A stretch of DNA of 64,000 bases from Azolla caroliniana (Eukaryota > Polypodiophyta): positions 6,448,001-6,512,000 of the forward strand of contig JBHGNT010000008.1 of NCBI GenBank assembly GCA_043228905.1. Reading direction: 5' to 3'. A program made the translations under genes and the position numbers. Of the stretch, positions 10,890 to 21,100 are shown piece by piece. The notes beneath the pieces were generated by a model that made no database searches, had not been told where the DNA came from, and worked only from the letters and a program-made list of their open reading frames with translations. The number at the start of each line of letters is the position of its first letter. Position 1 is the first letter of the stretch.

Positions 10890-11627
10890 TCAGGTTATCT
10901 GCATTCCTAGGATTTGCTTTGCCAGTCCAAGGTCTTTCATGGCAAATGATTTGCCGAGAGCTTTCTTCAAGCTTTCAATCTTCCTTGCATCTTGGCCGAC
11001 TATCAACATATCATCAACATATAGCAAGAGAATCAAGAAATCTCCTTCGTACCTTTTGACGAACACACAATGATCGGCCTGTGTTTTCTGGAACCGATGT
11101 TCCATCATGAAGGACTCAAACTTCTTGTACCATTGGCGTGGAGCTTGTTTCAGTCCGTACAAGCTTTTCCTTAGTCGACACACCAAATTCTCTTTCCCTT
11201 TCTCCTCAAAGCCTTCGGGTTGATGCATGTAGATCTCTTCATCTAACTCCCCGTGCAGAAATGTGGTTTTGACATCCAATTGTTCAATGTCCAGATCCAT
11301 GCTGGCCGCTATGCTCAGAACAGTTCGTATGGATGTCATCTTCACGATTGGTGCGAATATTTCGTCGAAGTCGACGCCCTTCCTATGTTGGAAACCCTTC
11401 ACCACTATGCATGCTTTATACCTGGGCTCGCAGTCGACTTCTCCAGTCTTCACCTTGTAGACCCATTTATTCCTGAGTGCTCTCTTACCTTTCGGTAGCT
11501 CTACTAGGTCATAGGTGTAGTTCACGTGCAAGGATTCCATCTCCTCTTGCATCGCGTTCAGCCATTTTTCTCTGCTCTCGTGGGCAATGGCTTCTTCATA
11601 GCACTTTGGTTCACCGTCATTAGTCAA
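10890..11627 (-). CDS. Cop2 reverse transcriptase domain
   Basis: An open 245-codon stretch covers nearly the whole copia RT. It has [50 protein letters not shown], the SLYGLKQAPRQWY motif and the catalytic box LLYVDDMLIVG at about two thirds of its length, ending MKDLGLAKQILGMQI. It is part of the polyprotein, not a separate gene; its left end is a stop or frame change before RNase H. Activity is possible in principle but the element lacks an intact polyprotein. Confidence 0.92.
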   Translation of the reverse strand: MTNDGEPKCYEEAIAHESREKWLNAMQEEMESLHVNYTYDLVELPKGKRALRNKWVYKVKTGEVDCEPRYKACIVVKGFQHRKGVDFDEIFAPIVKMTSIRTVLSIAASMDLDIEQLDVKTTFLHGELDEEIYMHQPEGFEEKGKENLVCRLRKSLYGLKQAPRQWYKKFESFMMEHRFQKTQADHCVFVKRYEGDFLILLLYVDDMLIVGQDARKIESLKKALGKSFAMKDLGLAKQILGMQIT

Positions 11628-11810
11628 GAGGACATATTGACTAGCATATGCAATCGGTGCCTTCTTTTCTTTGAGTGGGTACCTTCATCCACTCGTTGTT
11701 GGCTCTCTTCCGGATGTCTTTGCCAACTCTTCTCTTTGCTCGGGATTTTGCTCATCAATCGGCATCTCGGATTTCTTTGACTGGGGAGTCGGTTCCGACT
11801 TGTGTTGCTT

Positions 11811-12665
11811 CTAGTCTTCAATTGTCTTGTCTTCTAGAAAGACTACATCTCGACTTCTCACTACCTTCTTGTCAACTAAGTCCCACAACCTATAGCCGAA
11901 CTCATGTTCCGAGTATCCCATGAATATGCATGCTTTCGACTTGTTGTCGAGCTTTGACCTATGATCCTTTGGTACATCCATATTCACCAAACATCCAAAC
12001 ACCCTCTGGTGTTGGTAGGAGGCATCCTTCCCTATCCATAGCCTTTGTGGGACATCACCCTTTAGAGGTATAGAGGGAGACCTGTTGATCAGGTAAACAA
12101 CTGTGTACATCACCTCAACCCAAAAGGATTTTGGCAGTTTCGCATGAGAGAGCATGGTCCTCACTCTCTCCATGATCGTTCGATTCATCCTCTCTACAAG
12201 CTCGTTCAACTCTAGGGTCTTTGGCACTATGTATTCGATCCGAATACCTTGGCACTTGCCGTATTCCTCGAACTGCCCTCTGTACTCGCCACCATTGTCG
12301 GTTTGAATAACCTTCAATTTCCGACCCAACTGTCTTTCAACTCTTGCCTGGAATTCCTTGAAAACTGACAGTACTTGATCCTTCGTCTTCAATACGAAGG
12401 CCCATGTTTTCCGACTATAGTCGTCAATGAATGGCACGAAGTACTGTCCTCCTCGATGCGATGGGGCATCCACATAGCACACATCCGTGTGCACTAGTTC
12501 CAGTGCAGCTTCTCTTCTCGTCAGTGGTCTCGTGTGGCATGCCGTCCTAGTCTGCTTTCCGGCTAAGCAGTTGACACACTTCTCCAGGTGCACTCCCTTG
12601 ACTTCTGGTAGAAGTTCTTGGTCGGCTAACAAGTGCATTCCCTTCTCGCTCATGTGGCCTAGCAT
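11811..12665 (-). CDS. Cop2 integrase domain
   Basis: This 284-codon open stretch holds the end of the zinc-binding part (CVNCLAGKQTR) and the DDE core: Asp in LVHTDVCYVD, Asp in VIQTDNGGEYRGQFEEY, and Glu in NELVERMNRTIMERV (usual N-G-V-A-E-R). It then has CLVNMDVPKDHRSKLD, CIFMGYSEHEFGYRLWD and SRDVVFLED, the copia integrase C-terminal marks. The His pair of the HHCC site lies at the start of the frame (MLGHMSEKGMHLL). It inserts the cDNA into the genome. Confidence 0.92.
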   Translation of the reverse strand: MLGHMSEKGMHLLADQELLPEVKGVHLEKCVNCLAGKQTRTACHTRPLTRREAALELVHTDVCYVDAPSHRGGQYFVPFIDDYSRKTWAFVLKTKDQVLSVFKEFQARVERQLGRKLKVIQTDNGGEYRGQFEEYGKCQGIRIEYIVPKTLELNELVERMNRTIMERVRTMLSHAKLPKSFWVEVMYTVVYLINRSPSIPLKGDVPQRLWIGKDASYQHQRVFGCLVNMDVPKDHRSKLDNKSKACIFMGYSEHEFGYRLWDLVDKKVVRSRDVVFLEDKTIED

Positions 12666-12690
12666 CTTATGCTATATCTCCCTTGCCGAG

Positions 12691-13300
12691 TCAGCTACCA
12701 CATTTACTTCCGATTTGCACAGTCAGGCATGCATCATGTATAAATGTGCCTTCTTTCTGTGCTCGGGCCACTATAAGGTTTCCTCGACAGAACTTCCACT
12801 TGCCATTCCGAAAACTACCATTGTAGCCTTCGTCATCAGGCCTTCCAATCGATATCAGATTCAATCTGATATCGGGGACGTGTCGAACATCCTTCAATGT
12901 TAGTCGACACCCTGTCGACGTCATTAGGCACACACTTCTGACTCCGATTATCTTGCTCTCCTCACTATCACTCATCTTTACATAGCCATGATCCCCGACT
13001 ATGTAAATCGAGAAATACTCTCTCGACGGAGTAATATTGAAGGATGCACCGGAATCAATCACCCAAGTGCACTCTTCGCTTGCAAGATTTGCACTTGTGT
13101 GTTCATAGATGAGCAGAAGTTCCTCATTGCTCGTAGGAATGGCCAAAGTGTTCTTTTCATCCAGAATTTTCTGGAGTTTGACATTATTTCCAACACTCTT
13201 GTCTTTCTTCATGTGTTGGCAATCCTTCTAGAAGTGTCCAGGTTATCCACAATAGAAGCACACAGGCTTACCTCTGGACTTCGATCTGGTGTGGGATTTG
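12691..13300 (-). pseudogene. Cop2 zinc knuckle, protease and GAG-pre-integrase region
   Basis: The reading 13212-12691 contains CTWVIDSGASFNITPSREYF (aspartic protease, D-S-G-A-S), then DVRHVPDIRLNLISIGRPDDEGY, the usual copia pre-integrase motif. Just upstream, at about 13270-13212, the reading CFYCGxPGHFxKDC is a CCHC knuckle interrupted by stops. A stop after about 12691 breaks the link to integrase. Confidence 0.88.
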
Positions 13301-13491
13301 TCTGTTTGCTATGGACTTCTTCTTCGCCGGTCCCTTCCTCTGTCCATATGTTAGGTCAGATTCGACTATGTTTGGGACAGGACTCCTTTGTCTTTCCTCC
13401 TTGCCTCCTCGTTTAGGATGCTTGTCTTCACCGTCTGTAAAGACAAGTTCTCTTCTTGACAGGAGGTGCTAAGAGTAACCACCAAATTCTC

Positions 13492-13962
13492 CTAGCTTTT
13501 CAGCAGTGTACACATCAGTAGGATGTCCTGCATTGCATCATCCAGGGGAAACTTGGTCGCAACAAGTTGATTTACATACCCCATAAATGTGTTGATGTGT
13601 TCGACGAGGCTCTCACCGTCTCTGTATTTCAGCCGTTTTATTTTTCTCATTACCGAGGTTCTGTTTAACGCGTTCTTCCTCTCGTACAGACCCGACAGCT
13701 TCTGCCACATCTCATGGGCATTCGTGTCGTTCGCCACATGCTGAAGGACACTTACATCGACACATTGTCGGATTGTGGCCACCACCTTCCTATTCAGAAG
13801 CTTCCAGTCCGACTTCAATACCCCCTTGGGTATTTCTGCTCTATTGACTAGCTCATATAGGTCTTTAACTATGAGAAGCTCTTCCATCTTTATCTTCCAG
13901 TCCGCATAGTTTTGTGAGTTCAGAACTATCATACATGGGAAACTACTAACACCTCCTTCCAT
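13492..13962 (-). CDS. Cop2 gag capsid region
   Basis: A 156-codon stretch starts MEGGVSSFPCMIVLNSQNYADW and has MEELLIVKDLYELVNRAEIP, AHEMWQKLSGLYERKNALNR and LKYRDGESLVEHINTFMGYVNQL, the UBN2-type gag pattern. It begins 20 to 30 bases after the primer-binding site, which supports the start. It ends with a stop after LLMCTLLKS, earlier than a typical copia gag, so the zinc-knuckle part is out of frame. Confidence 0.88.
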   Translation of the reverse strand: MEGGVSSFPCMIVLNSQNYADWKIKMEELLIVKDLYELVNRAEIPKGVLKSDWKLLNRKVVATIRQCVDVSVLQHVANDTNAHEMWQKLSGLYERKNALNRTSVMRKIKRLKYRDGESLVEHINTFMGYVNQLVATKFPLDDAMQDILLMCTLLKS

Positions 13963-13975
13963 GCTTGCACCTCAA

Positions 13976-13987
13976 GCTTTGATACCA
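13976..13987 (-). promoter_or_regulatory. Cop2 primer-binding site
   Basis: On the minus strand it reads TGGTATCAAAGC, after the LTR end and a short spacer, complementary to initiator tRNA-Met with one change. Confidence 0.85.
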
Positions 13988-13990
13988 GTT

Positions 13991-14692
13991 GGTTGAGAAA
14001 TCGTTGCGGAATAGATCACAATAAACAACCTACGTGCTGAAATACAAATTGTAGAAATAAAGAAAGACAAGATAAACAGAAGTATACATAGAGATTTACA
14101 TGGAAACCCTAAAATGGGAAAAACCAGGGGAGCAGATTCTTCACTATACAAATAGTGGATATGTAATAGCGAGAAGATTACAACACTCTCTCACGAGTGC
14201 ATCAGCCGCACAGGGCTCTTCACGCCTGTTGTTACACACACAGCTATGGCGTGGCTCTTCCTTCTTCTCTCACACTAACTCTCTGCACACTCTGTTTCTA
14301 TAGTTCTAACTCTGTTCATCACAGTTCTACACATAAAGTTTGCCCTAGTTGTATAATACCTACACAAGTTTCTGGCTATTTACATACGTAGCCCTCATGA
14401 GGCGCACACTTAGACTATTTACAGATATAGTCTCCCGAGTTCGCTATTCACACGATTCTGGCTATTCACTCATCAACTCGGCTCCTCTCTTTCCCATCTG
14501 GAGGGACTTGTTTCCACACATCATCATTATCATTGTTACTATAATGATAATAGTCAAATCTTCAAACAGTCGACTCACTGTTTTCGACTCTTCGATTGTT
14601 GGCTTTCCGAACAGTCAGATCTTCCCTGTCATTGACTGTAGGCTTTCCGATCAGTCGGTTCTTCTTCCCATTGAAGGGACATATTCCCAACA
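13991..14692 (-). repeat. Cop2 5' LTR
   Basis: It pairs with 9353-10056. On the minus strand it begins TGTTGGGAATATGTCCC. Its last bases are mutated (CTCAACC instead of TTCAACA). Confidence 0.9.
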
Positions 14693-14826
14693 GGTAGATC
14701 CACCCAATTCCCGATTTGCCGATTTCGTGGCCCTCTTGGCCGATGCAGACTTCTCTTCCGATGATCCGTTGTGGTTTTTTTTGGAGTTGAATTCGCTCTG
14801 ATTCGACTCGTCTTTGCCTGTTGCAT
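14693..14826. other. Unassigned spacer between Cop2 and Gy1
   Basis: 134 bases that match neither neighbour by eye. No gene is visible. Confidence 0.3.
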
Positions 14827-15480
14827 TGTCGTGAATGATTCCGGCCATAGAGGGAAACAAAACGAGATGCGCGGGAATGGGTGTCTACACGAATGTATAG
14901 AGTTTATCCTTTATGTGTCAAACATGTAATAACATAGGACTAGTAATTACTAGGTAGTACGGTTTAATGGGCACTTTAAAGACCCGCACAGATAGAGAGG
15001 AATGGGGGAAGTTTGACATGAGGGAATCGAGGAAAATCTCTGTCGGAAGCGGGTGACTTAACTACCTGATGTAACAACTCTCTCTCTCCTTGAGTTGTAA
15101 AAGCAGGGAGAGAAGACTGAAAAAGGGATACAGGAATTAGGAGGAGGAAGTGCTATTGGATTGAGCGACGAGTTCTCTACCTCTCTCTCTCTTCCGGTCT
15201 TGTGCGCTGCACTATTTCGAACAAGGAGAGGAAGTCTCTGCTCGAGCTGGCAACCCATGTGCTCCAGACAAGAGATTCTTTGTCTTGTCTTCCTATGTGT
15301 ATGAGTGTGTGTGTGTGTGTGTGCGTCTGTCCTGAGAACGCTAAGCTCTATTGCCGGATGCGCCCGGTTGTACTCTTTGGATTCTCTTTTAATCATTAGT
15401 TTGCTGAGTACCCTTTGTTGGGGTTTTTGCGTGGCTCCTACTTGCCCTGTGTTGGCCATGCTCTGAGCTCGTGTCTTATT
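14827..15480 (+). repeat. Gy1 5' LTR
   Basis: It starts TGTCGTGAATG and pairs with 20364-20850 (shared GCGGGAATGGGTGTCTACAC and TTGACATGAGGGAAT). It contains a (GT)n run at 15305-15323. The right end is uncertain because the 3' copy is cut. Confidence 0.8.
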
Positions 15481-15499
15481 CCCATCCTAAATCTGTTGC

Positions 15500-16483
15500 G
15501 TGCACATATGGGCTGAGATGATGATGAGGGACACACTAGAGGACAGACAGTTGGCCGGATTCCATCGAGTCGTTATGCCGAGCATGCACACCGAGGTGCT
15601 CGAGGTGCGAGCAAACTGCCGGAACTGAGCAGAATTCAAGGAGTGGCGCCTCGAAAGATACAGTTTCGACGAATCGCTTTGGATGTCGAAGAAGGACTTT
15701 ATGGATTGGGTCGAGAGCCCCGACAAGGGACAAAATACGTCGGCCTTGTTTCAGGAGTTCGAAAAGTGGTTTGTGCAACTCTCGATGCTAGACCGGACTG
15801 TGCTCGATACAAGCAACGTCCTACTATTTGTGAACTTAGTCGACGTGCTCAACCACGAGAAGATTGTCCTCCCCTTGTCAATGTATGAAGTGATCATGGT
15901 CGACTGGGTTGTGGTCAGAAGAGTTTGTGGCCATTTTGACAAACGGCGTGATTGGAATGATGCGGGGTCGTTGACGACTGATGCGGGTGCCAGGATGAAG
16001 CTGGAGGAACCGGTTCTGACAAGAGTGGATGAAATGAGATAGTGGCTCGAGTCGGGCACAACACCGACCAATGTGGTCGCAGGGTTGTCCGTAGGTGCAA
16101 CTCTTGAGGAGCTGACCAAGATGGTGCGCGATCTCCAGATTGTGCAAGCACAGAGGGACGGTGGGGGTCAGTCATGTGACCGAAGGCCACCGTTCGACCA
16201 GAGGTGCATGTGGTGCGACATTGTCGGCCACGTTCGGAGGGACTATGCTGACTTCGCTCAAGCACTTAAAAGTAATGTGCTGTACCTTTGGAATGGTCGG
16301 GTACACGCCAACGGTCCCGGTAGAATGAAAAGGGTAATGGAGGAAGTTGTGACGCGCCACGTGAAAACCGTCCACTATTCGGCATCCGCTGGGATATGGG
16401 TAGGAGGGGATAGGAGCGTCGACTCTGAATTCTGGTCACTAGTTTTGGGAGGCCTGTCAGGGGTAAGACTGAGAAAGGAATAG
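15500..16483 (+). pseudogene. Gy1 gag
   Basis: In order: RDTLEDRQLAGFHRVVMPSM with a stop, WMSKKDFMDWVESP, LFQEFEKWFVQLSMLDRTVLD, DVLNHEKIVLPLSMYE, FDKRRDWNDAGSL, then after a stop ATLEELTKMVRDLQIVQAQR and a degraded knuckle CMWCDIVGHVRRDY. In that knuckle the last Cys is Tyr. It would encode the particle protein. The same order occurs in Gy3, Gy4 and the 5045-5850 scrap. Confidence 0.82.
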
Positions 16484-16909
16484 GCGGACGTCGTAGAGAA
16501 GCAGGTCCAGGAAGTCACTAGGTGGAGCGACCTAGTCGAAGAAAAGACTGGCTTTGTGGAGGCTGCGTGTGAGAACTACGAAATTCTAGTAGAAGAAAAA
16601 CAGGCCGGGAAGAGCATAGGAATTGGACCGTCGAACCAGTACGAGACCCGCAATCCGCAGAAGAAGAATGACGGAGGTCCGACAGGCCCACGGGACGGGA
16701 CGAACCTCATGAGCTTTTGGTTGAGCTCGGGGATAGACAAGGTGACAAACCTGTGGAAGGTCTTGGAGGAGCGGATTATCGATTGCAAAGTAGAGTTGTC
16801 ATTCAGGGAAGTGCTAGGTTTTGCAAAGAAGGAGTCCCACGACTCCATCGTGGATCTTGTAAAGTGAAAGTGGCTCTGGACAGAGCCTAAGCTAGAGAAT
16901 CCCGTAGAG
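16484..16909 (+). pseudogene. Gy1 gag-protease linker
   Basis: The frame 16556-16867 reads DKVTNLWKVLEERIIDCKVELSFREVLGFAKKESHDSIVDLVK. This matches LRKVLEEKVLDSHVDLTLRELLGIAKKEFHDTIVDLIK in Gy4. This helical block precedes the protease in every DHG element of the window. Its role is unknown to me. Confidence 0.75.
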
Positions 16910-17340
16910 GTGAGAGCAACACACATCGACGAGGTAGCCATGGAAGATGAGTTCTCGGCCAGCCACTATATGAAGCCGCATTGGGCGAGAGAGACAACAG
17001 AGACACCAGTCTGGATCAGGAACGTAAACGAACCAGTGGTGGCATTGATCAACCATGGGTCCAAAATTAACTTGATGTCCATGGACTTCTACAAGAAAGC
17101 GAAATGGCCAACCAACACCAAGCACAGATCGATCAACACTTCTTCGTGCAGGAGACATCCTCTTATTTGATCATCCTCGACGAACCTTACATTATGGCAG
17201 TTCGAATGGAAACGAAGGTGTTGGACAATGGTTCAACCTACCCTAGGGTGAAGAGTCAGGATGGCCAACACTTCATTTAGTTCTTGATAGTCCGGCCAAA
17301 CCATGATCGGAATCGTGAGTCTCTCAGTAACGACGGCTGA
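16910..17340 (+). pseudogene. Gy1 retropepsin-like protease
   Basis: It reads PVVALINHGSKINLMSMDFYKKAKWPTNTKH, then a shortened stretch to ETSSYLIILDEPYIMAVRMETKVLDNG. The catalytic position reads N-H-G-S instead of D-H-G-S in its relatives, and about 40 residues before the QETSS part are missing. It is non-functional. Confidence 0.78.
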
Positions 17341-17504
17341 GAGGATTTTTAGAGAGGGCTATCAAGGCGTGAGGTCGCGATAGCCCGGAAAACCGGAAGA
17401 AACCCCACACCTATACCATAGGTAGGAAATTTTGGCCCTTTGTTAATGGAGGTTGTACCATAATCAGCATTAGCGGCCGGGAGAAGAGGCAAGTTGAAGG
17501 ACAC

Positions 17505-18660
17505 TTGAGGGCATGCAATGCCTTGGGCCCCGGTGACGAGATTGGTGGAGTTGTGGAGGTGGTCTCATTCGACGACACTCTTGTAGAAATCGCGAGGGTA
17601 GCCGAAGGGGATCTAAGTGAAGACCGGATGATTCCGGTCAATTCAGTGGAGATGTACGAAGTCATCACGTATTTCAGGAGGATGGTCGGGTCGGATCGGA
17701 TGGCCCGAGTTGACACCAAGTACAAGACTGTGGACCGAAAGGTTAGGCCAATCGTGGCTCCCTTTCCGGAGGACAACTGGGAGTGGATGAAAGGGGTCAT
17801 GATAACCCCGAGTTTACGAGATCCGGCCGGCATAGGACACAGATTCACCAACAAGACGCTTCAAAAGCTCAAGATCGGTGGGGGTGGCTTCCTACTGTCC
17901 AAAGAGGAGGACCGGTTTCAGAGGATGCTCGAAAGGCATGGGAAAGCCTTTGCATTCTTGCGGGAGGAGATCGGTTGCGCAGACCTAACTATCATTGAAC
18001 CGATGGTGATCTTTACGGTACCGTAGGTGTCGTGGAGTCTCAAACCGATTCCAGTGCCGAGGGCTCACATCCCGAAGCTGATGGAGCTGCTCAAACAGAA
18101 AGTAGAGATGGCCATCCTCTAGCCGTTGAGCGCCCCGTATTCGAATTGGTGGTTTATAGTGCCGAAGAAGAACGACACACTGTTCTTCATCCAGGACCTC
18201 CAACTGGTCAACAAGGTGACCATTCGGAATGCAAGAATCAGACCAACGATTGATGAGTTTGCGGAGGCCTTCGTTGGGAGGTCGATCTAATCGGTCGGTG
18301 ATTTGTACTCGGGGTACGACTAGTTCCAACTAGCTGTCAAAAGCAGGGGAATCACGATGATGCGAACCCCTCTTGGCCTAGTTCGGATGTGTACCCCACC
18401 GCAAGGTGGTGCCCATGGTGAATGCGATGAAGAAGGTCTTGAGGGACTGAATCCCGGACATCACCATGCCATTCTCGGACGACATTCCAATCAAGGGATG
18501 TCCGGAGGATGCGAAGGACGAATCGACAGGAGCAAATGGATGCCATAGGTTTGTCACGGATCATATCTCCAATTGCGAGAAGATAATGTAGAGGCTTGAA
18601 GGCGCTCGACTTACCTTCTCTGGGGAGAAGTCGGCTTTTGGGCAACCAGAGATCCTAGTG
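17505..18660 (+). pseudogene. Gy1 RT with its N-terminal extension
   Basis: The open stretch 17505-18026 covers the region before RT (SVEMYEVITYFRRM, VDTKYKTVDRKVRPIVAPFPEDNW, RFQRMLERHGKAFAFL, EPMVIFTVP). The RT palm follows with several stops: PYSNWWFIVPKKN, FIQDLQLVNKVTIRNARI, LYSGYDxFQLAVKSRGITMMRTPLGLV and the box FSDDIPIKGCP, where the first Asp-preceding Leu is Ser. It copied the element RNA when active. Confidence 0.8.
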
Positions 18661-19110
18661 GTCAGCCACATGTGCGGTCCATATGGCCAGAAACCGTTTT
18701 CGGCAAAGGTAGAAGCCATCTCGGCTATGAAGGAAGAATTCGGGTTGGTAACAAAAGTCCTACAATTCTTGGGGGCATGCACCTTCTACCACATTTGGTT
18801 TCTCCACTACGCGCATATCACCGAACCTCTCTATGGCTTCCTGAAGAAAACACGGAAATTCAAATCGGGCGTAGAACACGCCGAGGCAGTTCGAAGACTA
18901 AAGGAGATGCTCATGGTCGCACCGGCTCTCCAGAAAGCCATATACAAGCCAGACACTCCGGTGTACATTACAGTGGAGACAAGTCCGACCAGAATCGGAT
19001 GGGTCGTAAATCAGGAAGATGAGAACTGCACACAGTTTCCCATCCGGTTCGACGTGAAGGTGCCCAAGTTAAACGCGAGCTATGGGGTAGGACAATGCCA
19101 TGGCTGATAT
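18661..19110 (+). pseudogene. Gy1 RT thumb and RNase H, internally deleted
   Basis: Frame 18658-19107 has HMCGPYGQKPFSAKVEAI, LQFLGACTFYHIWFLHYAHITEPLY and VYITVETSPTRIGWVVNQED, the gypsy thumb and RNase H start. At about 19088 the reading jumps from LNASYGV to the region that normally reads NAMADMLSRAR. About 60 residues of RNase H are therefore deleted. Confidence 0.78.
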
Positions 19111-20110
19111 GCTTTCGAGAGCACGGTTCCACAACAAGGATGACATGGTGTCAAAGGACGAAGAAATTGGCGTGAATTTCTTCGAGTCTGCCTGATTAAG
19201 GGCAAATAGACACAACACTCTGGCCCTAAACAAGTTCAATGAGAACAAATACGAGGGGGAATGCCTACTAATTGGTAGGTTCCTAAGCATGATGGCACCG
19301 GACACAACGTGGACAAAAGACGAGGCGAGTTGGTTCTCCCTACACAATGGCAAGATATGGCAGCATCCGAAGAAGCAGACCGACACGCTACTCCGGGTGG
19401 TGATAAAGAAAGAAGAGGAGTCAGTGCTCCCCTCGGAATTTCACGAAAGCCTTTGGTCCGGACCCCATTGAACCTCGACCACGTTCGAAAAACTGAAGGA
19501 GAAGTATTGGTGGCTAGGAATGTGCCGGGATGCGCATCATGTCGTGAGGATGTGCGAAAGCTGAGAGATGCATTCCAGCCGGCACCGAAATGAGCTGAAT
19601 GACTTACTCGCCAACCATTCACTTCAAATGGACGGTCAACCTAATAAAGATGTCTATGGTAATAGGACAAATGAGGTATATGGTGCTTGCGCGGGAGGGT
19701 CTAACGAACTAGGTGGAAGGCCGAGCTTTAACGAACAAAACGACCACAACAGTATGTCGGTTCCTGGTCGAATAGGTGATTTGCGTTATGAGTGTATAGG
19801 GTAAATCGTGGCCGACCATGGAGAGCTAGATGCGCAGGAAGCAGAGGAGTTGTTCGACCTGCTAGGGGTCAAACTCTCCCTCACTAGGACGTACAATCCG
19901 GAAGCTAACAGGAAGGTAGAACGCGGGCACGTGCCGATTGTGAAAGCTCTAGAACGGGCATGCAAGGGACGAGTAGGAAACTGGCCAAGTCTCCTACCTT
20001 ACACACTATGGGCTGACCGGACTACACATAGTTCAGTGACCGGGTACATGTCGATAGAACTTATGTTAGGGCAAAAGCCGGTTATGTTGGTAGAGCGGAC
20101 AATCTGTTCA
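19111..20110 (+). pseudogene. Gy1 integrase
   Basis: Pieces run KEDEEIGVNFFES, FEKLKEKYWWLGM (HHCC zone), then IVADHGELDAQEAEELFDLLGVKLSL with the second core Asp, and NPEANRKVERGHVPIVKALERACKGRVGNWPSLLPYTLWADRTTHSSVTGYMSIELMLGQKPV. The stretch between the zinc part and the second Asp is scrambled (19560-19800). The C-terminal DNA-binding part after 20110 is degraded. Confidence 0.78.
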
Positions 20111-20326
20111 TGAATGGTGATCGATTTCTTGGAGGAGGATAGCGGCACCTTTCGCAGGAAAGTAGATAAAGGCCTTCAAAAGGCGATGCGAGCAAGAACC
20201 GGAGCCGGGGATAGAAGAGGGTGAAAGCGTAGACGAGGGTGAGGAGTTGGGAGAGGACTTGATCAATGACGACCCGGGAAGGGACGCGTAAAGGCCAAGC
20301 CAGAATCCCCACCATTTCACTACTTG

Positions 20327-20346
20327 GCACATGTCGGAGGATGTGC
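20327..20346 (+). promoter_or_regulatory. Conserved 3' hairpin of Gy1
   Basis: Arms GCACAT and ATGTGC are separated by 8 bases. It lies just upstream of the polypurine tract. The same 20-base hairpin occurs in Gy3, Gy4, NA1 and NA2. Confidence 0.75.
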
Positions 20347-20363
20347 GGTTTGGTGGGGGTGGA
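20347..20363 (+). promoter_or_regulatory. Gy1 polypurine tract
   Basis: It reads GGTTTGGTGGGGGTGGA directly before the LTR start TGTTGTGAAGG. Confidence 0.8.
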
Positions 20364-20850
20364 TGTTGTGAAGGATTTCGTCCACAAAGGGAAACGGAGT
20401 GAGACGCGCGGGAATGGGTGTCTACACAGATGTACAATGTTTAGCCTTTATGTGTCAAACATGTAATAACATAGGACTAGTAATTACTAGGTAGTAGGGT
20501 TTAATGGGCACTTTAAAGACCCGCACGGATAGAGAGGAATGGGGGGAGTTTGACATGAGGGAATTGAGGAAAATCTCTGTCAGAAACGGCTGACTTAATT
20601 ACCTGATGTAACAACTCTCTCTCTCCTTGAGCTATAAATGGAGGTAGAGACCGAGAAAGGGATGCAAGAATTAGGTGGAGGAAGTGCTGTCGGATTAAGT
20701 GGCAAGTTCTCTACCTCTCTCTCATCTAGTCTTGTGCACTGCACCATTTCGAAGAAGGATAGGAAGTCTCTGCTCGCGCTAGCAACTCGTGTACTCCCGA
20801 CCAGAGATTCTTTGTCCTCTCTCCCTGTCTCCCTATGTGTGAACATGCAT
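20364..20850 (+). repeat. Gy1 3' LTR, truncated
   Basis: It pairs with the 5' LTR at 14827 and stops near 20845-20855 at the Cop3 boundary. Confidence 0.82.
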
Positions 20851-21100
20851 GCTAATTGACCAAACCATAAGGCCTCTTTTGCCACATCGGATGTGGCTAT
20901 GTATCCGGCCTCAGTCGTTGAAGTGAGCGTGCACTCCTGAAGTTTCAATTTCCACAAAATTGCTATAGTGCCACATCTAAAGAAGTAGCCAATGGTTGAC
21001 TTTTGACTGTCTATACAGTTGACAAAGTCTGACTTGGATGCCATATTCTTGTGCGCCCACCAGGTATCTTAACATATGCTTAACTGCATTCCAATGTGAT
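20851..21100 (-). pseudogene. Cop3 RNase H fragment
   Basis: It reads MASKSDFVNCIDSQKSTIGYFFRCG, then ILWKLKLQECTLTSTTEAGYIATSDVAKEALW. This is the copia RNase H pattern (usual S-T-x-A-E-Y, here S-T-T-E-A-G-Y). It is cut at the left. Confidence 0.78.

Larger units (their letters stand above)
9353..14692 (-). mobile_element. Cop2: full-length Ty1/copia element
   Basis: Both LTRs (9353-10056 and 13991-14692), the primer-binding site, gag, protease, integrase, RT, RNase H and the polypurine tract are present in copia order on the minus strand. A few stops break the polyprotein. No target-site duplication can be seen because the 3' LTR is followed by another Cop2 primer site and gag start rather than host DNA. 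Confidence 0.92.
14827..20850 (+). mobile_element. Gy1: degraded Ty3/gypsy element of the DHG lineage
   Basis: 5' LTR, gag, protease, RT, RNase H, integrase, hairpin, polypurine tract and a truncated 3' LTR lie in gypsy order. Many stops, frame breaks and deletions make it inactive. The 3' LTR stops at about 20845-20855, where Cop3 begins. No primer-binding site of the TTGGTGAACCCG type is visible after the 5' LTR, so that part is lost or diverged. Confidence 0.88.

Noticed and set aside
15202-15399. Cys/Val-rich frames around the GT run
   Set aside because: They are products of the (GT)n run inside the Gy1 LTR.
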